64,000 bases of DNA from Lachnospiraceae bacterium (GCA_022769625.1 JALEJP010000022.1:62001-126000); one strand, 5' to 3'; positions 27,922 through 38,292 are shown, counted from the first letter of the stretch. Translations and numbers: made by a program. Notes: generated by a model from the sequence alone, not told the origin.

Positions 27922-28451
27922 TCCCTGGCATCGAGATCTTTCTGAATTGTCTCCAGATAAGGGATAAAAACCCCATGCCCCGCCTCAATCTGATAGGACT
28001 GATCCGTCTCTTCCAGACGAAAGCTTTTTCTTCCGCCCTCCTGTGCACGTTTCCAGAATTTCATCATGTCACGAAAAGGCAGGTACAGCATCCGGTCTCT
28101 TCCGGTATAATGAATGATCAGAAACGCGATACCCCCCTGATCCTCAAACTCCTGCATAAAGGCAACCTGATGCGGATGAATATTCTGCAGTGCAAACGTA
28201 TCCGTGGCACATTCCTTTGCATCAAAGCACACCGGAATCCCCTGTACGACCCCGATGTAGTCTACCGTACTTTTTTGTTCAAAATAAGCCAGCGTAATGT
28301 GACGGTTTTCTTTATCGATTTTGATCGGTGTAATCGGGGTTGGGATTTTCTGGATCAGTGCGAGACCTTTTTCACGGTACTGTTCGTTTGTCCGGTTAAG
28401 CAGATCTTCAAGCGCCGATCCTCTTAAACCTCTGGAATTCCATGTCGCCAT
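27918..28451 (-). CDS. recU: Holliday junction resolvase RecU
   Basis: Firmicute resolvase that cleaves four-way junctions during recombination and repair. 177 residues. Marks: RGLRGSALEDLLNRTNEQYR, the active-site region STVDYIGVVQGIPVCFDAKE (D, E and K of the nuclease fold), ALQNIHPHQVAFMQEFE and GIAFLIIHY. Start taken at ATG 28451, which overlaps the RluA-type gene by 28 bases; the longer frame from 28514 is rejected. Usually paired with a penicillin-binding protein gene, which is not seen here. Confidence 0.93.
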   Translation of the reverse strand: MATWNSRGLRGSALEDLLNRTNEQYREKGLALIQKIPTPITPIKIDKENRHITLAYFEQKSTVDYIGVVQGIPVCFDAKECATDTFALQNIHPHQVAFMQEFEDQGGIAFLIIHYTGRDRMLYLPFRDMMKFWKRAQEGGRKSFRLEETDQSYQIEAGHGVFIPYLETIQKDLDARD

Positions 28452-29422
28452 GTGCCAAGCCCCCTCTTTTCTGCGATGGTAAGGAAAAGCTCTGGAGCCG
28501 GGGCATAGAAACACCTTTCACTCATATCCGAAAACTCACCGCCAAGAACGGGCATTTCCAGCCGGTAAGCGTGCAGCAGCTGCCCCCTCAGTCCATATTC
28601 CTTTCGAAATGCCTCATTCCATCCGACATCGCCGTATTTGCCATCGCCAAGCAGTGGATGCCCCGTCGATGCCAGATGCGCACGGATCTGATGGGTTCGG
28701 CCAGTCAATAGCTCAACCTCAAGAAGTGTCTCTTTTCCGTTATCCCCGATGGGATGATATCTGGTATGTATCTGTTTTGCCCCGTCTCTTTCCTTTCGGA
28801 AGACACGAACCTGATTGGTTCTCTCATCCTTCAGAAGCCAGCCGGATAATTCTTCCGGTTCTTTTATCACACCTTTTACGATACAGAGATAAAATTTATG
28901 TACGGTTCTCTCCTTAAACATCTCTGACAGCATCTGAAGGCCGGGAAGTGTTTTACCGGCTGCCAGTATTCCGCTGGTATTGCGGTCCAGACGGTTGCAG
29001 ACCGATGGCCGGAACGTTTTAAGCATCTCTTCTGTCACCTCACCGGTGGCCAGCAGATGGGATATCACATGCTCGACCATGGAGATATCCTCTCTGCCAG
29101 CCTTTTGAGACAGAATCCCACAGGGCTTGTTCAGCAGCATCACATGGTGATTTTCATACAAAACAGCAAGCTTTTCCTCCGTATGCACTGCTTTTTTCTG
29201 TCCGGAACGAAATCCTTCGATAGTCTCTTCGGACAAAAACATTTTGATCACATCACCCTTTTCAAGCTTTTCCTTTCCTTCTGCTTTTTTTCCGTTCAGT
29301 GTGATATTCTTCTTTCGCAGCATCTTGTAAAAAAAACTTTTCGGAGCCAGATCCATATATTTCGTCAGAAACTTGTCAAATCTCTGTCCGGCTTCATTTT
29401 CCGTTACGCAAAACTGTCTCAT
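28424..29422 (-). CDS. RluA-family pseudouridine synthase
   Basis: Converts uridine to pseudouridine in rRNA or tRNA. 332 residues: N-terminal S4 RNA-binding domain (about 5-70; AGQRFDKFLTKYM) and the RluA catalytic domain with the nucleophilic aspartate in VCNRLDRNTSGILAAGK, HKFYLCIVKG, LLEVELLTGRTHQIRAHLAS and GHPLLGDGKYGD. Start at ATG 29422 after AGGAG. Target site unknown. Stop overlaps the start of recU. Confidence 0.92.
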   Translation of the reverse strand: MRQFCVTENEAGQRFDKFLTKYMDLAPKSFFYKMLRKKNITLNGKKAEGKEKLEKGDVIKMFLSEETIEGFRSGQKKAVHTEEKLAVLYENHHVMLLNKPCGILSQKAGREDISMVEHVISHLLATGEVTEEMLKTFRPSVCNRLDRNTSGILAAGKTLPGLQMLSEMFKERTVHKFYLCIVKGVIKEPEELSGWLLKDERTNQVRVFRKERDGAKQIHTRYHPIGDNGKETLLEVELLTGRTHQIRAHLASTGHPLLGDGKYGDVGWNEAFRKEYGLRGQLLHAYRLEMPVLGGEFSDMSERCFYAPAPELFLTIAEKRGLGTWRHGIPEV

Positions 29423-29442
29423 ACGTTCTCCTTCCAAAAGAT

Positions 29443-30018
29443 TTACAGTACGATTGCTTTCAGCACTTCACAGATATATTCTGCCTTCGTTCCGGAATCC
29501 TTCCCATCCTCGCTGATTTTTTTATTCATCAGCTTCACCTGATCCAGAAAGGGCTTTTCATCGCGAAACAGCTTTACACCGGCTGATTTACATCCATTGC
29601 TGCGCAGAATTTCCCGGATATGGTTTTCACCAAAAGGAATATCCGCTTTTTTGCTGCTCACATACCCGATCACCTGTGTATCGCTTACAGCTACACAGTC
29701 CACCGGAACATTTTTCTGATATGCCGTAAAGACCATATCATAGAGGACGGTTACTTTTCCTCTGACTGACTCCACCCTGGTATGAAGTTCCTCCGATGCC
29801 GGTTTCTGCATCAGCATCATGGCCAGGCCCGTTGCTGACCGGGATGCCGGAAGACATCCCATGATCGCAACAAAGGTGAACATATTCAATCTTGTTTTCG
29901 TTATGATAAGTCCGGTAATAAAAATCGTAATCGGAATAGCAAACATCACGATGGTAATCAGTGTGCGTTTTATTTTCTGGGAATGAATATATCCGTATTC
30001 TCCTTTGTTTTTCTTCAT
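29443..30018 (-). CDS. Hypothetical membrane protein
   Basis: 191 residues. Two hydrophobic helices near the N-terminus (about 19-40, TLITIVMFAIPITIFITGLI, and about 45-56) and a soluble region (about 75-191) with YDMVFTAYQKNVPVDCVAVS, FGENHIREILRSNGCKS and a lysine-rich tail. I recognise no family. GGAGG precedes the ATG. Close to the RluA-type gene (20 bases) and to the SDR gene upstream (16 bases), so likely in one transcript. Confidence 0.75.
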   Translation of the reverse strand: MKKNKGEYGYIHSQKIKRTLITIVMFAIPITIFITGLIITKTRLNMFTFVAIMGCLPASRSATGLAMMLMQKPASEELHTRVESVRGKVTVLYDMVFTAYQKNVPVDCVAVSDTQVIGYVSSKKADIPFGENHIREILRSNGCKSAGVKLFRDEKPFLDQVKLMNKKISEDGKDSGTKAEYICEVLKAIVL

Positions 30019-30034
30019 GCTTTCCTCCGTTTTT

Positions 30035-30805
30035 CTACGCCTGTTTTTCCAGCCATTTCGTTGCAGAAATAATCAGGCTGTGCGGCAGCAGTTTGCAGCC
30101 CAGACGCAGAAGCTTAATATTTCCTCCATAAACAGACAACTCTCTTCCACATGCAGCATCCCGGATCGCCTGACAGACAACCAAAGCCGGCTCTGCCATG
30201 GATGACTTTTTAAATTCCGGCATTCTGTGATACTTTTCCGCTCCGCGAAAGAACGGGGTATCCACCGGTCCCGGGCACACTGCTGTCACCGTGATGCCTC
30301 TTTCCTTTAATTCACTTCCAAGTGCTCTGGAAAAGCTCAGCACGTAAGCTTTGGATGCGGCATACACGGCAAACTCCGGCTGAGGCACAAAGGCTGCCGC
30401 CGAAGCCATCTGAATAATCCTGCTTCTCGGTCTCATGTAGGGCATGCAAAGATACGTTACGGTCATCAATGCCTCACAGTTCAGTCTTGTGGTACTTCTC
30501 TGCACATCAAGGGGCAGACCTTCAAAAGGACCGATCTGTCCGGTTCCCGCCGCATTGACGAGAATTTTTATCGAGGGAGAGAACCGCCCAAGCCTCTCCT
30601 GCAGCTTTTTTTGCTCCGCTTTTTTTCTTAAATCCAGTTTTACAGGAACAATTTTCTCCCCGAATTCCATCTTCAGGTTTTCCAGTCTTCTCTGATTTCG
30701 CGAAATCACCCAGATTTCATCCAGATGCCGATAATTCTCTGAAATCTGCTTTACAAATTCTCTTCCCATTCCGGAAGATGCGCCCGTCACAATGGCTATT
30801 CTCAT
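30035..30805 (-). CDS. Short-chain dehydrogenase/reductase (SDR)
   Basis: NAD(P)-dependent oxidoreductase of 256 residues. Rossmann motif VTGASSGMGREF (about 6-17), NAAGTGQIGPFEG, the catalytic Ser region QMASAAAFVP and YAASKAYVLSFSRAL with the catalytic Tyr and Lys, and CPGPVDTPFFRGA. Substrate unknown. The start (ATG 30805) lies four bases after the YgiQ stop, and its ribosome site is weak. Confidence 0.92.
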   Translation of the reverse strand: MRIAIVTGASSGMGREFVKQISENYRHLDEIWVISRNQRRLENLKMEFGEKIVPVKLDLRKKAEQKKLQERLGRFSPSIKILVNAAGTGQIGPFEGLPLDVQRSTTRLNCEALMTVTYLCMPYMRPRSRIIQMASAAAFVPQPEFAVYAASKAYVLSFSRALGSELKERGITVTAVCPGPVDTPFFRGAEKYHRMPEFKKSSMAEPALVVCQAIRDAACGRELSVYGGNIKLLRLGCKLLPHSLIISATKWLEKQA

Positions 30806-30808
30806 AAG

Positions 30809-32743
30809 CTATCTCTTCTTTTTACTGTGTGTATTGCGTATCGTTTTCTTTTTCTTCACCGATCTGCCCGACTCCAAAACACGTGCACTTCTTCCTGCAG
30901 AAGACGGTACTGTCACACCCTTTTTCCGGTTTTTCTCACTTTCAGAAGCTCTCGGCCTGATCAGACAGTCCGGTCCATAGCCGATCAGATCCTGACGACC
31001 CGCACGTAATAACGCTTCCCGCACCAGTTCATAATTCTGTGGCTTCCGGTATTGGATCAGAGCCCGCTGCATTGCCTTTTCATGGGGATTTTTCGGAACA
31101 TATACCGGTTCCATGGTACGCGGATCCAACCCGGTATAGTACATACAGGTTGAAATCGTAGATGGCGTTGGATAAAAATCCTGTACCTGTTCCGGCATAT
31201 AGCCCAGATCCCGCAGATACTCCGCAAGCTTCACGGCTTCCTTCAGAGAACAGCCCGGGTGAGAAGACATCAGATATGGCACCAAAAACTGATTTTTTCC
31301 TTCCTCCTGATTCAGTCTTTTATATTTCTCCACAAACCGCTGATAAACGGCATGCTCCGGCTTTCCCATTTTCTGCAGCACCGCATCCGATACATGCTCC
31401 GGTGCAACCTTCAGCTGACCGCTGATATGATATTTTATCAGTTCCCGGAAAAAGCTGTCATCCTGATCTTCCATCAGATAATCAAAACGGATACCGGAAC
31501 GTACAAAAACTTTTTTCACTTTCGGGATTTTTCGCAGCTTTCTTAAAAGTGACAGATAATCACTGTGGTCAGCCTTCAGATTCTTACATGGTTTTGGAAA
31601 AAGACACTGCTTATTCGGACAGACCCCCCGTTCCAACTGCTTTTTACAGGCCGGATGCCGAAAATTGGCAGTGGGACCTCCCACATCATGAATATAGCCT
31701 TTAAAGTCCGCATCCTCCGTCATCTGCTGTGCCTCAAGGAGAATAGAGTCATGACTTCTCGTCTGAATGATCCTCCCCTGATGAAAGGTCAGTGCACAGA
31801 AACTGCAGCCGCCAAAGCAGCCCCGGTTGCTTACCAGGCTGAACTTCACCTCCGAAATAGCCGGAATCCCGCCGGCTGCATCGTAGGATGGATGCCAGGT
31901 CCGTTTATAGGGAAGTCCATAAACATCATCCATCTCTGTCTGAGTCAGGGGCATGGCTACCGGATTCTGTACCACATAAAGCTGTCCGCCATAAGGCTCT
32001 GCCAGCTTTTTTCCGGAAAATGGATCCGTATTGCAGTATTGGGTATAAAAGCTTTTTGCATAGTTTTTCCGATCCGCCTTCAGCTCATCGTAGGAAGGAA
32101 GAATCACCGCATCGCGGACAAATTCCGGATTTCTCGTCTTATAGACCGTCCCTTTTACAAATGTGATATCCTTTACTGCAATCCCGGAATCCAGTGCCTG
32201 TGCGATTTCCACAATGCTGTGCTCTCCCATCCCATAGGAAATCAGATCTGCCCCGGAATCCAGAAGAATGGAGCGTTTCAGGCTGTCTGACCAGTAATCA
32301 TAATGTGCAAGTCTTCTCAGACTGGCCTCAATCCCTCCGACAATGATCGGTGTATGCTTATAGCTTCTCCGAATCAGGTTACAATATACAATCGTTGCAT
32401 TATCCGGACGCTTTCCCATCACGCCCCCCGGTGAATAGGCGTCTTTCTGTCTTCTCTTCTTTGAGACAGTATAATGATTCACCATCGAATCCATGTTTCC
32501 CGCCGATACCAGAAAACCAAGGCGGGGCTCTCCGAGAACGGAAATACTTTTTTCATCCTTCCAGTCGGGCTGCGAAATAATTCCTACCTGAAATCCATAT
32601 GCCTCCAGAAGACGACTGATGATCGCATGTCCAAAAGAAGGATGATCCACATAAGCGTCTCCGATCACATACACAAAATCAAGCTGGCTGATTCCCTTCT
32701 CCTCCATATCCTGTCTGGAAACAGGCAAAAAATCTGTACTCAT
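30809..32743 (-). CDS. YgiQ-family radical SAM protein
   Basis: 644-residue iron-sulfur protein of unknown reaction. N-terminal YgiQ domain ([38 protein letters not shown]), central radical-SAM core with [16 protein letters not shown] (CxxxCxxC at about 310-317) and QTRSHDSIL, then conserved [10 protein letters not shown] and [11 protein letters not shown], and a C-terminal YgiQ region ending with a lysine/arginine-rich tail. Start at ATG 32743 with AGAGAGG seven bases before. Target not established for this family. Confidence 0.93.
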   Translation of the reverse strand: MSTDFLPVSRQDMEEKGISQLDFVYVIGDAYVDHPSFGHAIISRLLEAYGFQVGIISQPDWKDEKSISVLGEPRLGFLVSAGNMDSMVNHYTVSKKRRQKDAYSPGGVMGKRPDNATIVYCNLIRRSYKHTPIIVGGIEASLRRLAHYDYWSDSLKRSILLDSGADLISYGMGEHSIVEIAQALDSGIAVKDITFVKGTVYKTRNPEFVRDAVILPSYDELKADRKNYAKSFYTQYCNTDPFSGKKLAEPYGGQLYVVQNPVAMPLTQTEMDDVYGLPYKRTWHPSYDAAGGIPAISEVKFSLVSNRGCFGGCSFCALTFHQGRIIQTRSHDSILLEAQQMTEDADFKGYIHDVGGPTANFRHPACKKQLERGVCPNKQCLFPKPCKNLKADHSDYLSLLRKLRKIPKVKKVFVRSGIRFDYLMEDQDDSFFRELIKYHISGQLKVAPEHVSDAVLQKMGKPEHAVYQRFVEKYKRLNQEEGKNQFLVPYLMSSHPGCSLKEAVKLAEYLRDLGYMPEQVQDFYPTPSTISTCMYYTGLDPRTMEPVYVPKNPHEKAMQRALIQYRKPQNYELVREALLRAGRQDLIGYGPDCLIRPRASESEKNRKKGVTVPSSAGRSARVLESGRSVKKKKTIRNTHSKKKR

Positions 32744-33486
32744 CCACATACCTCTCTGTTATCCGTTTCTTCTCTGTTTCCTTTCTGCAGTGCTGCGATT
32801 TCCTGCCCGGTAAGCCTTCGAAACCCACCTTTTTCCAGATTTTCATCCAGCACAAGACTTCCCATGGACAGACGCTTCAGGTAGCACACGCTGCTTCCCA
32901 CAGCCTCAAACATGCGCTTGATCTGATGATACCGTCCTTCCTGTATGGTAACCTCCACTTCCGAGATTTCCCCGGAAGAAAGTATCCGAAGCCTGGCCGG
33001 CAGTGTGGGCGTGTCATCCCCGATGTCCAGTCCTTTTGCAAAACTCTGAATATGCTCCTCTGTGATGGGACCTTCCACTCTGGCGAAGTAGCACTTATCC
33101 ACATGTTTTTTCGGGGAAAGAAGTCTGTGCGCCAGTTCCCCGTCGTTGGTAATAAGCAGCAGCCCTTCCGTGTCCTTATCCAGTCTTCCCACTGGAAACA
33201 GATCCTTTTTTCCCGGGAGTGTGATCAGATCCATCACGGTCTGTTCCTTCTGATCCCGGGTCGCAGTTACGACGCCCGCAGGCTTGTGAAGCATCAGATA
33301 ACGGAATTCCTCATAACAAATCTCCCTGCCCTGGAAATGAATGATCTCTTCCCCGCTTATCTTTCGCTCCGGTTTCTTCTCCAGCTGCCCGTCCACCGTC
33401 ACCATCCCCTTTTTCAGGAATGCCTTCACCTCAGAACGTGTCCCGATTCCGGCCAGTGCCAGATATTTATCCAAACGGTAACTCAT
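32740..33486 (-). CDS. RsuA/RluB-family rRNA pseudouridine synthase
   Basis: Pseudouridine synthase of 248 residues: S4 domain ([20 protein letters not shown]) and catalytic domain with [18 protein letters not shown] containing the nucleophilic aspartate, plus [20 protein letters not shown] and [14 protein letters not shown]. It may target 16S or 23S rRNA. Its ATG at 33486 overlaps the TGA of the RsmF-type gene (ATGA), with GGAG nine bases upstream. Confidence 0.92.
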   Translation of the reverse strand: MSYRLDKYLALAGIGTRSEVKAFLKKGMVTVDGQLEKKPERKISGEEIIHFQGREICYEEFRYLMLHKPAGVVTATRDQKEQTVMDLITLPGKKDLFPVGRLDKDTEGLLLITNDGELAHRLLSPKKHVDKCYFARVEGPITEEHIQSFAKGLDIGDDTPTLPARLRILSSGEISEVEVTIQEGRYHQIKRMFEAVGSSVCYLKRLSMGSLVLDENLEKGGFRRLTGQEIAALQKGNREETDNREVCG

Positions 33487-34871
33487 CACTGCATTCTCCA
33501 TCCTGCATAATACTTGTTTTTCAATGTCCCATTCGCTGCTTTTGCAAAGCCAAGCCCATATCCGTCAACACAGACAAGCACCCACCCTTTGTATTCTGCC
33601 CACTCTGTGCCGGAAAGATCCAGCGTCTCTCCTTTCAGATAGCGAAGCACTCTTTCATCCTCACTGTCAAAAGAAATACTGCCGGAAAAATCCTCCGCCT
33701 TCAGACACATGGCAAAGGCCTGCGACGGTTCAAATCGTTTTTTCCTGAGATCTCCCAGATACAGGCCGGTGCGCAGATAACGGATCTGAGGTTTTATTTC
33801 TGTTGCAGGCGGCAAAAGATACAGACGCTCCTTCTGAAACACCAGGCTGCCGGAAAAGCTTTTTTTCACCTGTCTCATAAAATCGGCACATTCCGGGCAG
33901 TCGGCAAAAAGTTTTGCCGCACTTTTTTTAGAAAACGCCGATTCAGCGGGTGCCCTCTTCTGCTGTTTCTTTTGCCCCTCCTCCGATTTTTTCCAAAGAA
34001 GTGCCGCGAAATGCCCTTCTCCCCTGGCATGATGCGGAAACACCCGTATGCAATCCTCATAACCTGATTTCTTACCGGAAGAAAAATTCTCATTCCACTC
34101 CGGACGAATCAGCTGCATATCTTTTCTGTTCTCCAGCAGAAATGCGATATTTTCTTCGTTCTCCTGCACGGAGAAGGTACAGGTGGAATACAGAAGCATC
34201 CCTCCTGGTTTCAGCATGTCCGCTGCGTCCAGCAAAAGCTCCCTCTGAATCGGCACGTAGTATTCCGGTCCCTTATCCATCCAGTCTTTCACCATGGCCG
34301 GGTCTCTCCGGAACATCCCCTCCCCGGAACAGGGGGCATCGATCAGTATTTTATCAAAAAATCCCGGATAAGCCTTCTTCAGTTTTTCGGAATTCTCGCT
34401 TGTCACATACACATTTCCTATGCCAAACAGCTCCAGATTTTTCAAAAGCCCCTTTGCCCTGGAATGACTGATATCATTTGCCAGAAGCATACCGCCGCCC
34501 TGCAGTCTGGCCCCAAGCTCGGTGGCCTTTCCACCCGGTGCTGCACACAGGTCCAGCACGAAATCACCTTTCTCAACCGGAAGACGCGATGCCGGGATCA
34601 TGGCGCTTGGTTCCTGCACATAGTAAAGCCCCGCATAATAATACGGATGCTTTGTCACTTTATCCTGTTTCTCATAGTAAAATCCATTTTCCGTCCAGGG
34701 AACGTTTTGCAGCAGAAAAGGACTTTTTTGGAGAAACGCATCTACATCGATCTTTGACGTATTGACACGGATCCCCTGAAGGCTTTCCCTTTCAAAGCTC
34801 TGCAGATATTCCTCATATTCCCCGCCCAAAAGGGCTTTCATTGTATCTAAAAACTCAGCCGGCAGTCCCAT
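33486..34871 (-). CDS. rsmF: RsmB/NOP-family 16S rRNA m5C methyltransferase (RsmF-like)
   Basis: Methylates cytosine C5 in rRNA. 461 residues. N-terminal RNA-binding region, SAM-binding DLCAAPGGKATELGARL, second catalytic block LIDAPCSGEGMFRRDPAM, LLYSTCTFSVQENEENI with the catalytic cysteine, and a C-terminal RsmF-type domain (about 330-461, ending YYAGWRMQ) that marks the RsmF subgroup. AAGGAG precedes the ATG. Coupled by overlap with the RsuA-type gene. Confidence 0.93.
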   Translation of the reverse strand: MGLPAEFLDTMKALLGGEYEEYLQSFERESLQGIRVNTSKIDVDAFLQKSPFLLQNVPWTENGFYYEKQDKVTKHPYYYAGLYYVQEPSAMIPASRLPVEKGDFVLDLCAAPGGKATELGARLQGGGMLLANDISHSRAKGLLKNLELFGIGNVYVTSENSEKLKKAYPGFFDKILIDAPCSGEGMFRRDPAMVKDWMDKGPEYYVPIQRELLLDAADMLKPGGMLLYSTCTFSVQENEENIAFLLENRKDMQLIRPEWNENFSSGKKSGYEDCIRVFPHHARGEGHFAALLWKKSEEGQKKQQKRAPAESAFSKKSAAKLFADCPECADFMRQVKKSFSGSLVFQKERLYLLPPATEIKPQIRYLRTGLYLGDLRKKRFEPSQAFAMCLKAEDFSGSISFDSEDERVLRYLKGETLDLSGTEWAEYKGWVLVCVDGYGLGFAKAANGTLKNKYYAGWRMQ

Positions 34872-34883
34872 TCCTCACTCCTT

Positions 34884-35687
34884 TTATTCAAACACCTGGG
34901 CGCGGTAACCCTCCGCGATAATGTCCAGCTCCCGGTGGAAACGTTTGAGCTGTTCGATATCATTTGCTTCGTAAATCCGGTAAAATTCATCCTGAATCTT
35001 TGCAATTTCACGCTGATTGGCCACGTGATACAGATTCTGAATATTATTCAGGATGTCACGCACCAGATTCGCCTGAATCTGGAACGAATTCTGTGCATCC
35101 ATGATCTCACTGCGCACAGACGACATTTCATTATCCAGAACAATGATGGCATCTGCTGCTCTGGAAAGCTTTTCCCGGATATGATCCGGCATATGTTTTT
35201 TATATTTGTACTGAAGCGAATGCTCAATGGTAGACCAGAAATTCATGGCCAGTGTCCGGATCTGAATCTCCACCTTGATATGCCGTGTACCGGCAAGCGT
35301 CTCAACACTGTAGCTTACAATCATATGATAGCTCCGGTATCCGCTGGACTTCATGTGGTTTATATAATCTTTTTCACTGAGAACCCGCATATCGGTGCGG
35401 TTTCGGATAATTTCCACCACCTTCTGGATATCTTCCACAAACTGACAGATGATGCGGATTCCTGCAATGTCATCCATCTCTTCCTCAATATGTTCAATCT
35501 CGATCTTCTTTTTCTGAGCCTTATCCAGGATGCTGGATATACTTTTTACACGTCCGTTGACCTGTTCGATGGGAGAATAAATCCCCCGTTCTCTGTGTTC
35601 TTTTATCAAATGATTAAATTTCACCAGCAGCTCGTTAACCGCCAGTTCATATGGATTCAAAATATCTTTCCATAACTGTATTTCCAT
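34884..35687 (-). CDS. RelQ-like small alarmone (p)ppGpp synthetase
   Basis: GTP pyrophosphokinase family protein that makes (p)ppGpp or pGpp from ATP and GDP/GTP without a hydrolase domain. 267 residues. RelA/SpoT synthetase blocks: VKSISSILDKAQKKK, MDDIAGIRIICQFVEDI, DYINHMKSSGYRSYHMIVSY and VEIQIRTLAMNFWSTIEHSL. The C-terminal helix supports tetramers in RelQ. AAGGAG precedes the ATG. It may adjust translation and growth with the ribosome-modification genes around it; that link is inferred. Confidence 0.92.
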   Translation of the reverse strand: MEIQLWKDILNPYELAVNELLVKFNHLIKEHRERGIYSPIEQVNGRVKSISSILDKAQKKKIEIEHIEEEMDDIAGIRIICQFVEDIQKVVEIIRNRTDMRVLSEKDYINHMKSSGYRSYHMIVSYSVETLAGTRHIKVEIQIRTLAMNFWSTIEHSLQYKYKKHMPDHIREKLSRAADAIIVLDNEMSSVRSEIMDAQNSFQIQANLVRDILNNIQNLYHVANQREIAKIQDEFYRIYEANDIEQLKRFHRELDIIAEGYRAQVFE

Positions 35688-35837
35688 AAAATCAACTCCT
35701 TTTCGAAATGCCTGCAGTGACAGCCATCCCGTCTGCCGTTTCTAACACACGGCATGCAAATTTCTATTCCACTGTCTCTCTCTGTCCTTATCCCTCAATT
35801 AATCAAGTATACCATAATTCTTCTGTTTTTCCAACGT

Positions 35838-36662
35838 TTATTCTTCCAGACTTCTCAGTATCCAGTATGGATTTACGCTGATCTCCTGTCCTTCCTTTGT
35901 CCGGATGTATATTCCAAAATGCAGATGTACCGGAAACTGCCCTGTGGTGCCCTGCGGACCATATCCGGTATCCCCCATATATCCCAAAATCTGCCCGGCC
36001 TCCACCTCATCTCCTTCTGAAAGATTTCCGGCATAACCGGAGAGATGGGCATAGTAAAAATACCCGTCACATCCACCCCGGACACCTACCCGGTAACCTC
36101 CTTTTTCCACCCATCCCATTTTTTCCACCGTCCCTGCCGTCACCGAGAATACCGGATAAAAACCACTCTGATCAACCGGAGGCATCAGATCCGTCCCCTC
36201 ATGTCCCCGTTCACCTCCATAAGTTCGCTCTGCCATCCAGGAATCCTCGTAATCCGTCCGGCATTTTACCGGAAAGCACCGGACATCGTCCCACACTGCG
36301 CAAAATGCCTGCTGCAGCAATTCATACTCACCGGGGCACCATCGGTAAGCCCATTTTGCCGTTTTTTCCAGCTGATCCATTTCCGGAAGATGTTCCGGGA
36401 AGCTTCCGGCCTTTTTCGTAAAGGCGAGTGCCAGAATCCTTCCCATGGAAATGCCGCTTTGCCCTGTAAGCTTTTTTGCTTCTTCGATCAGATCTTCTCC
36501 CACCTCCATGGCACGAAAATGTTCCATCTGATCCAGCTTATCATGCAGAGCCATCTTTTTATTCATATGACGGCATAAAAATACACCGGATATCAGAAAA
36601 ATAATAAGGAGCATTACAGAAAACACTTTTTTTCTGACAGAATATGTAAAATGTATCATCAT
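35838..36662 (-). CDS. M23-family (LytM) peptidase, membrane-anchored
   Basis: 274 residues. N-terminal helix (about 10-30) anchors the protein; the C-terminal LytM domain shows the Zn site GHEGTDLMPP (HxxxD), FYYAHLSGYA with EVEAGQILGYMGDTGYGPQG, and VHLHFGIYI (HxH). Cleaves peptide cross-links in peptidoglycan or acts as a regulator if inactive. Two tandem ATGs (36662 and 36659) follow AGAGGTGG. It is read away from ylbJ, sharing the 90-base gap at 36663-36752. Confidence 0.88.
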   Translation of the reverse strand: MMIHFTYSVRKKVFSVMLLIIFLISGVFLCRHMNKKMALHDKLDQMEHFRAMEVGEDLIEEAKKLTGQSGISMGRILALAFTKKAGSFPEHLPEMDQLEKTAKWAYRWCPGEYELLQQAFCAVWDDVRCFPVKCRTDYEDSWMAERTYGGERGHEGTDLMPPVDQSGFYPVFSVTAGTVEKMGWVEKGGYRVGVRGGCDGYFYYAHLSGYAGNLSEGDEVEAGQILGYMGDTGYGPQGTTGQFPVHLHFGIYIRTKEGQEISVNPYWILRSLEE

Positions 36663-36752
36663 CCACCTCTGAGTCTGACCTCCACATCATTTTATATGCA
36701 TAGCTTCCTTTTTTCATGCATAGTATAAATAAAAAAGCGGACGAAAAATACC

Positions 36753-37688
36753 ATGAAGCAGTTTTTTTCTTCACTTTTCGCAGCAACAGCCTTTACCTTT
36801 GCTCTGTTTTTTCCGGAAATCATACTGGAAGGCGCAAAATACGGACTGAATCTCTGGTTTCATACACTCCTGCCAACCCTTCTGCCGTTTATGATACTGT
36901 CAAATCTGTTTATCCAGAGCCGGATGATACAGCCGCTTATGGCGCTTCCCGGAAAATACGCCAGAAAATATCTTGGGCTTTCCCCTTCTGGTCTTTATGC
37001 TTTTATCTGCGGATTCTTTTTTGGATACCCATCCGGCGCCAAAATTCTGGCAGATCTTCTGAAAACCGGACAGATCGGACGAAAAGAAGCTTCCTGGCTC
37101 CTTGGTTTCTGCAACAATGTAAGTCCTGCTTTTCTCATGACATATTTTCTCACGGAACAGTTCCACCACCCTGAAAAAATACCAAAGACACTGCTTTTGC
37201 TCTATGGTATCCCGGCATCCCTCTGTCTGATTCCTCTTTTTATCCGGCAGATGATACATCCGTCTCATCCTACTTCGGAAAAGGAAAAAGATACAACAAA
37301 AAAAGCATCGAATCACACACTCACATTTGCGCTGTTCGATGCCTGTATTTCCGATGCCATTGCTGTCCTTTTAAAACTTGGCGGCTACATCATGCTTTTT
37401 GCCGTGCTCTCCAATGCCATTGCTAACATACCGCACCTCTCATCCTGTACTTCCGCTCTGCTCTGTGCCGCACTTGAAATCACAAACGGCATACCAGCCA
37501 TAAAAGATGCTTTTCCTTATCCCCAAAGCTATCAGATTCTTTTACCATTTCTGACTTTTGGTGGAATCTGTTCCCTCATGCAAACAGGGAGTGTCATCAA
37601 AGACACTCCCCTGTCATGGCGTAATTATTTTCTCTGCAAGCTGCTGCTTGCAATACCGGTGCTGTCTGCCGGGCTTATATTCGCTTAA
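36753..37688 (+). CDS. ylbJ: Sporulation integral membrane protein YlbJ
   Basis: 311-residue membrane protein with about eight helices and two nucleoside-recognition (Gate) domains. Marks: GLNLWFHTLLPTLLPFMILS, YAFICGFFFGYPSGAKILAD, GFCNNVSPAFLM and the mirrored second half LGGYIMLFAVLSNAI plus FGGICSLMQTGSVI. Required for spore cortex formation in Bacillus. Ribosome site is poor. Its TAA interlocks with the TAA of the opposite coiled-coil gene in a TTAA palindrome. In many Firmicutes ylbJ neighbours rsmD and coaD, as here. Confidence 0.9.
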   Translation: MKQFFSSLFAATAFTFALFFPEIILEGAKYGLNLWFHTLLPTLLPFMILSNLFIQSRMIQPLMALPGKYARKYLGLSPSGLYAFICGFFFGYPSGAKILADLLKTGQIGRKEASWLLGFCNNVSPAFLMTYFLTEQFHHPEKIPKTLLLLYGIPASLCLIPLFIRQMIHPSHPTSEKEKDTTKKASNHTLTFALFDACISDAIAVLLKLGGYIMLFAVLSNAIANIPHLSSCTSALLCAALEITNGIPAIKDAFPYPQSYQILLPFLTFGGICSLMQTGSVIKDTPLSWRNYFLCKLLLAIPVLSAGLIFA

Positions 37689-38287
37689 GCCTCGTCAGAA
37701 TCATCGTATGCATCGGAATCCTCCGCTGCCGCATAGGTACTCTGGCTGCCCGCCGGAGATAACTCCCGTCTGTTTTTATTCACAATATCATAGCAGGACT
37801 GAATCGAATTAAGAAATGTATTGTATTTTTCTCCTGCCGTCTCAATGGTGTGGCTCATGATATTTTCCAGATTTGCCAGCATCTCATCGGTATACTGCAG
37901 AGCACCCATACGAATGTTGTTGGCATCGTTGGTGGCACTGTCCATAATCTCCTGTGCCTGCTGGTTTGTGCTCTCCAGCAGCTCATTGGACTGTGCGTAA
38001 GCCTGCTGCATAACTTCACTCTCAGTCACCATCTGCTGTGCCTGTGCCTTTGCGTCCGCAATGATCGCATCTGCTTTGGACTGTGCATCCGCCAGAATGG
38101 CATCCTTATTGCTGATAATCTTCTGATAGCGCTTGATCTCATCCGGTGTCTTCATGCGAAGCTCACGCAGAAGCTCCTCAAGCTCTTCCTTATTTACGAC
38201 AATCTTTGTGGAAGACAGGGGCTGGAATTTACAGCTGTCTACATACTCCTCAATTTCTTCAATAATCTGTTCAATTCTGCTGCTCAT
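37685..38287 (-). CDS. Coiled-coil ATPase/DivIVA-like protein of unknown role
   Basis: 200 residues, nearly all helical and rich in Ala/Gln/Glu: KDAILADAQSKADAIIADA, AQAQQMVTESEVMQQAYA, ESTNQQAQEIMDSATNDA. The heptad pattern suggests a long coiled coil similar to DivIVA-like or V-ATPase subunit-H-like annotations seen next to coaD in clostridia. The tail is Ser/Asp-rich (DSDAYDDSDEA). No enzyme motif. ATG 38287 follows GGAG by eight bases. Probably in the rsmD-coaD transcript. Confidence 0.75.
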   Translation of the reverse strand: MSSRIEQIIEEIEEYVDSCKFQPLSSTKIVVNKEELEELLRELRMKTPDEIKRYQKIISNKDAILADAQSKADAIIADAKAQAQQMVTESEVMQQAYAQSNELLESTNQQAQEIMDSATNDANNIRMGALQYTDEMLANLENIMSHTIETAGEKYNTFLNSIQSCYDIVNKNRRELSPAGSQSTYAAAEDSDAYDDSDEA

Positions 38288-38292
38288 CGTTA

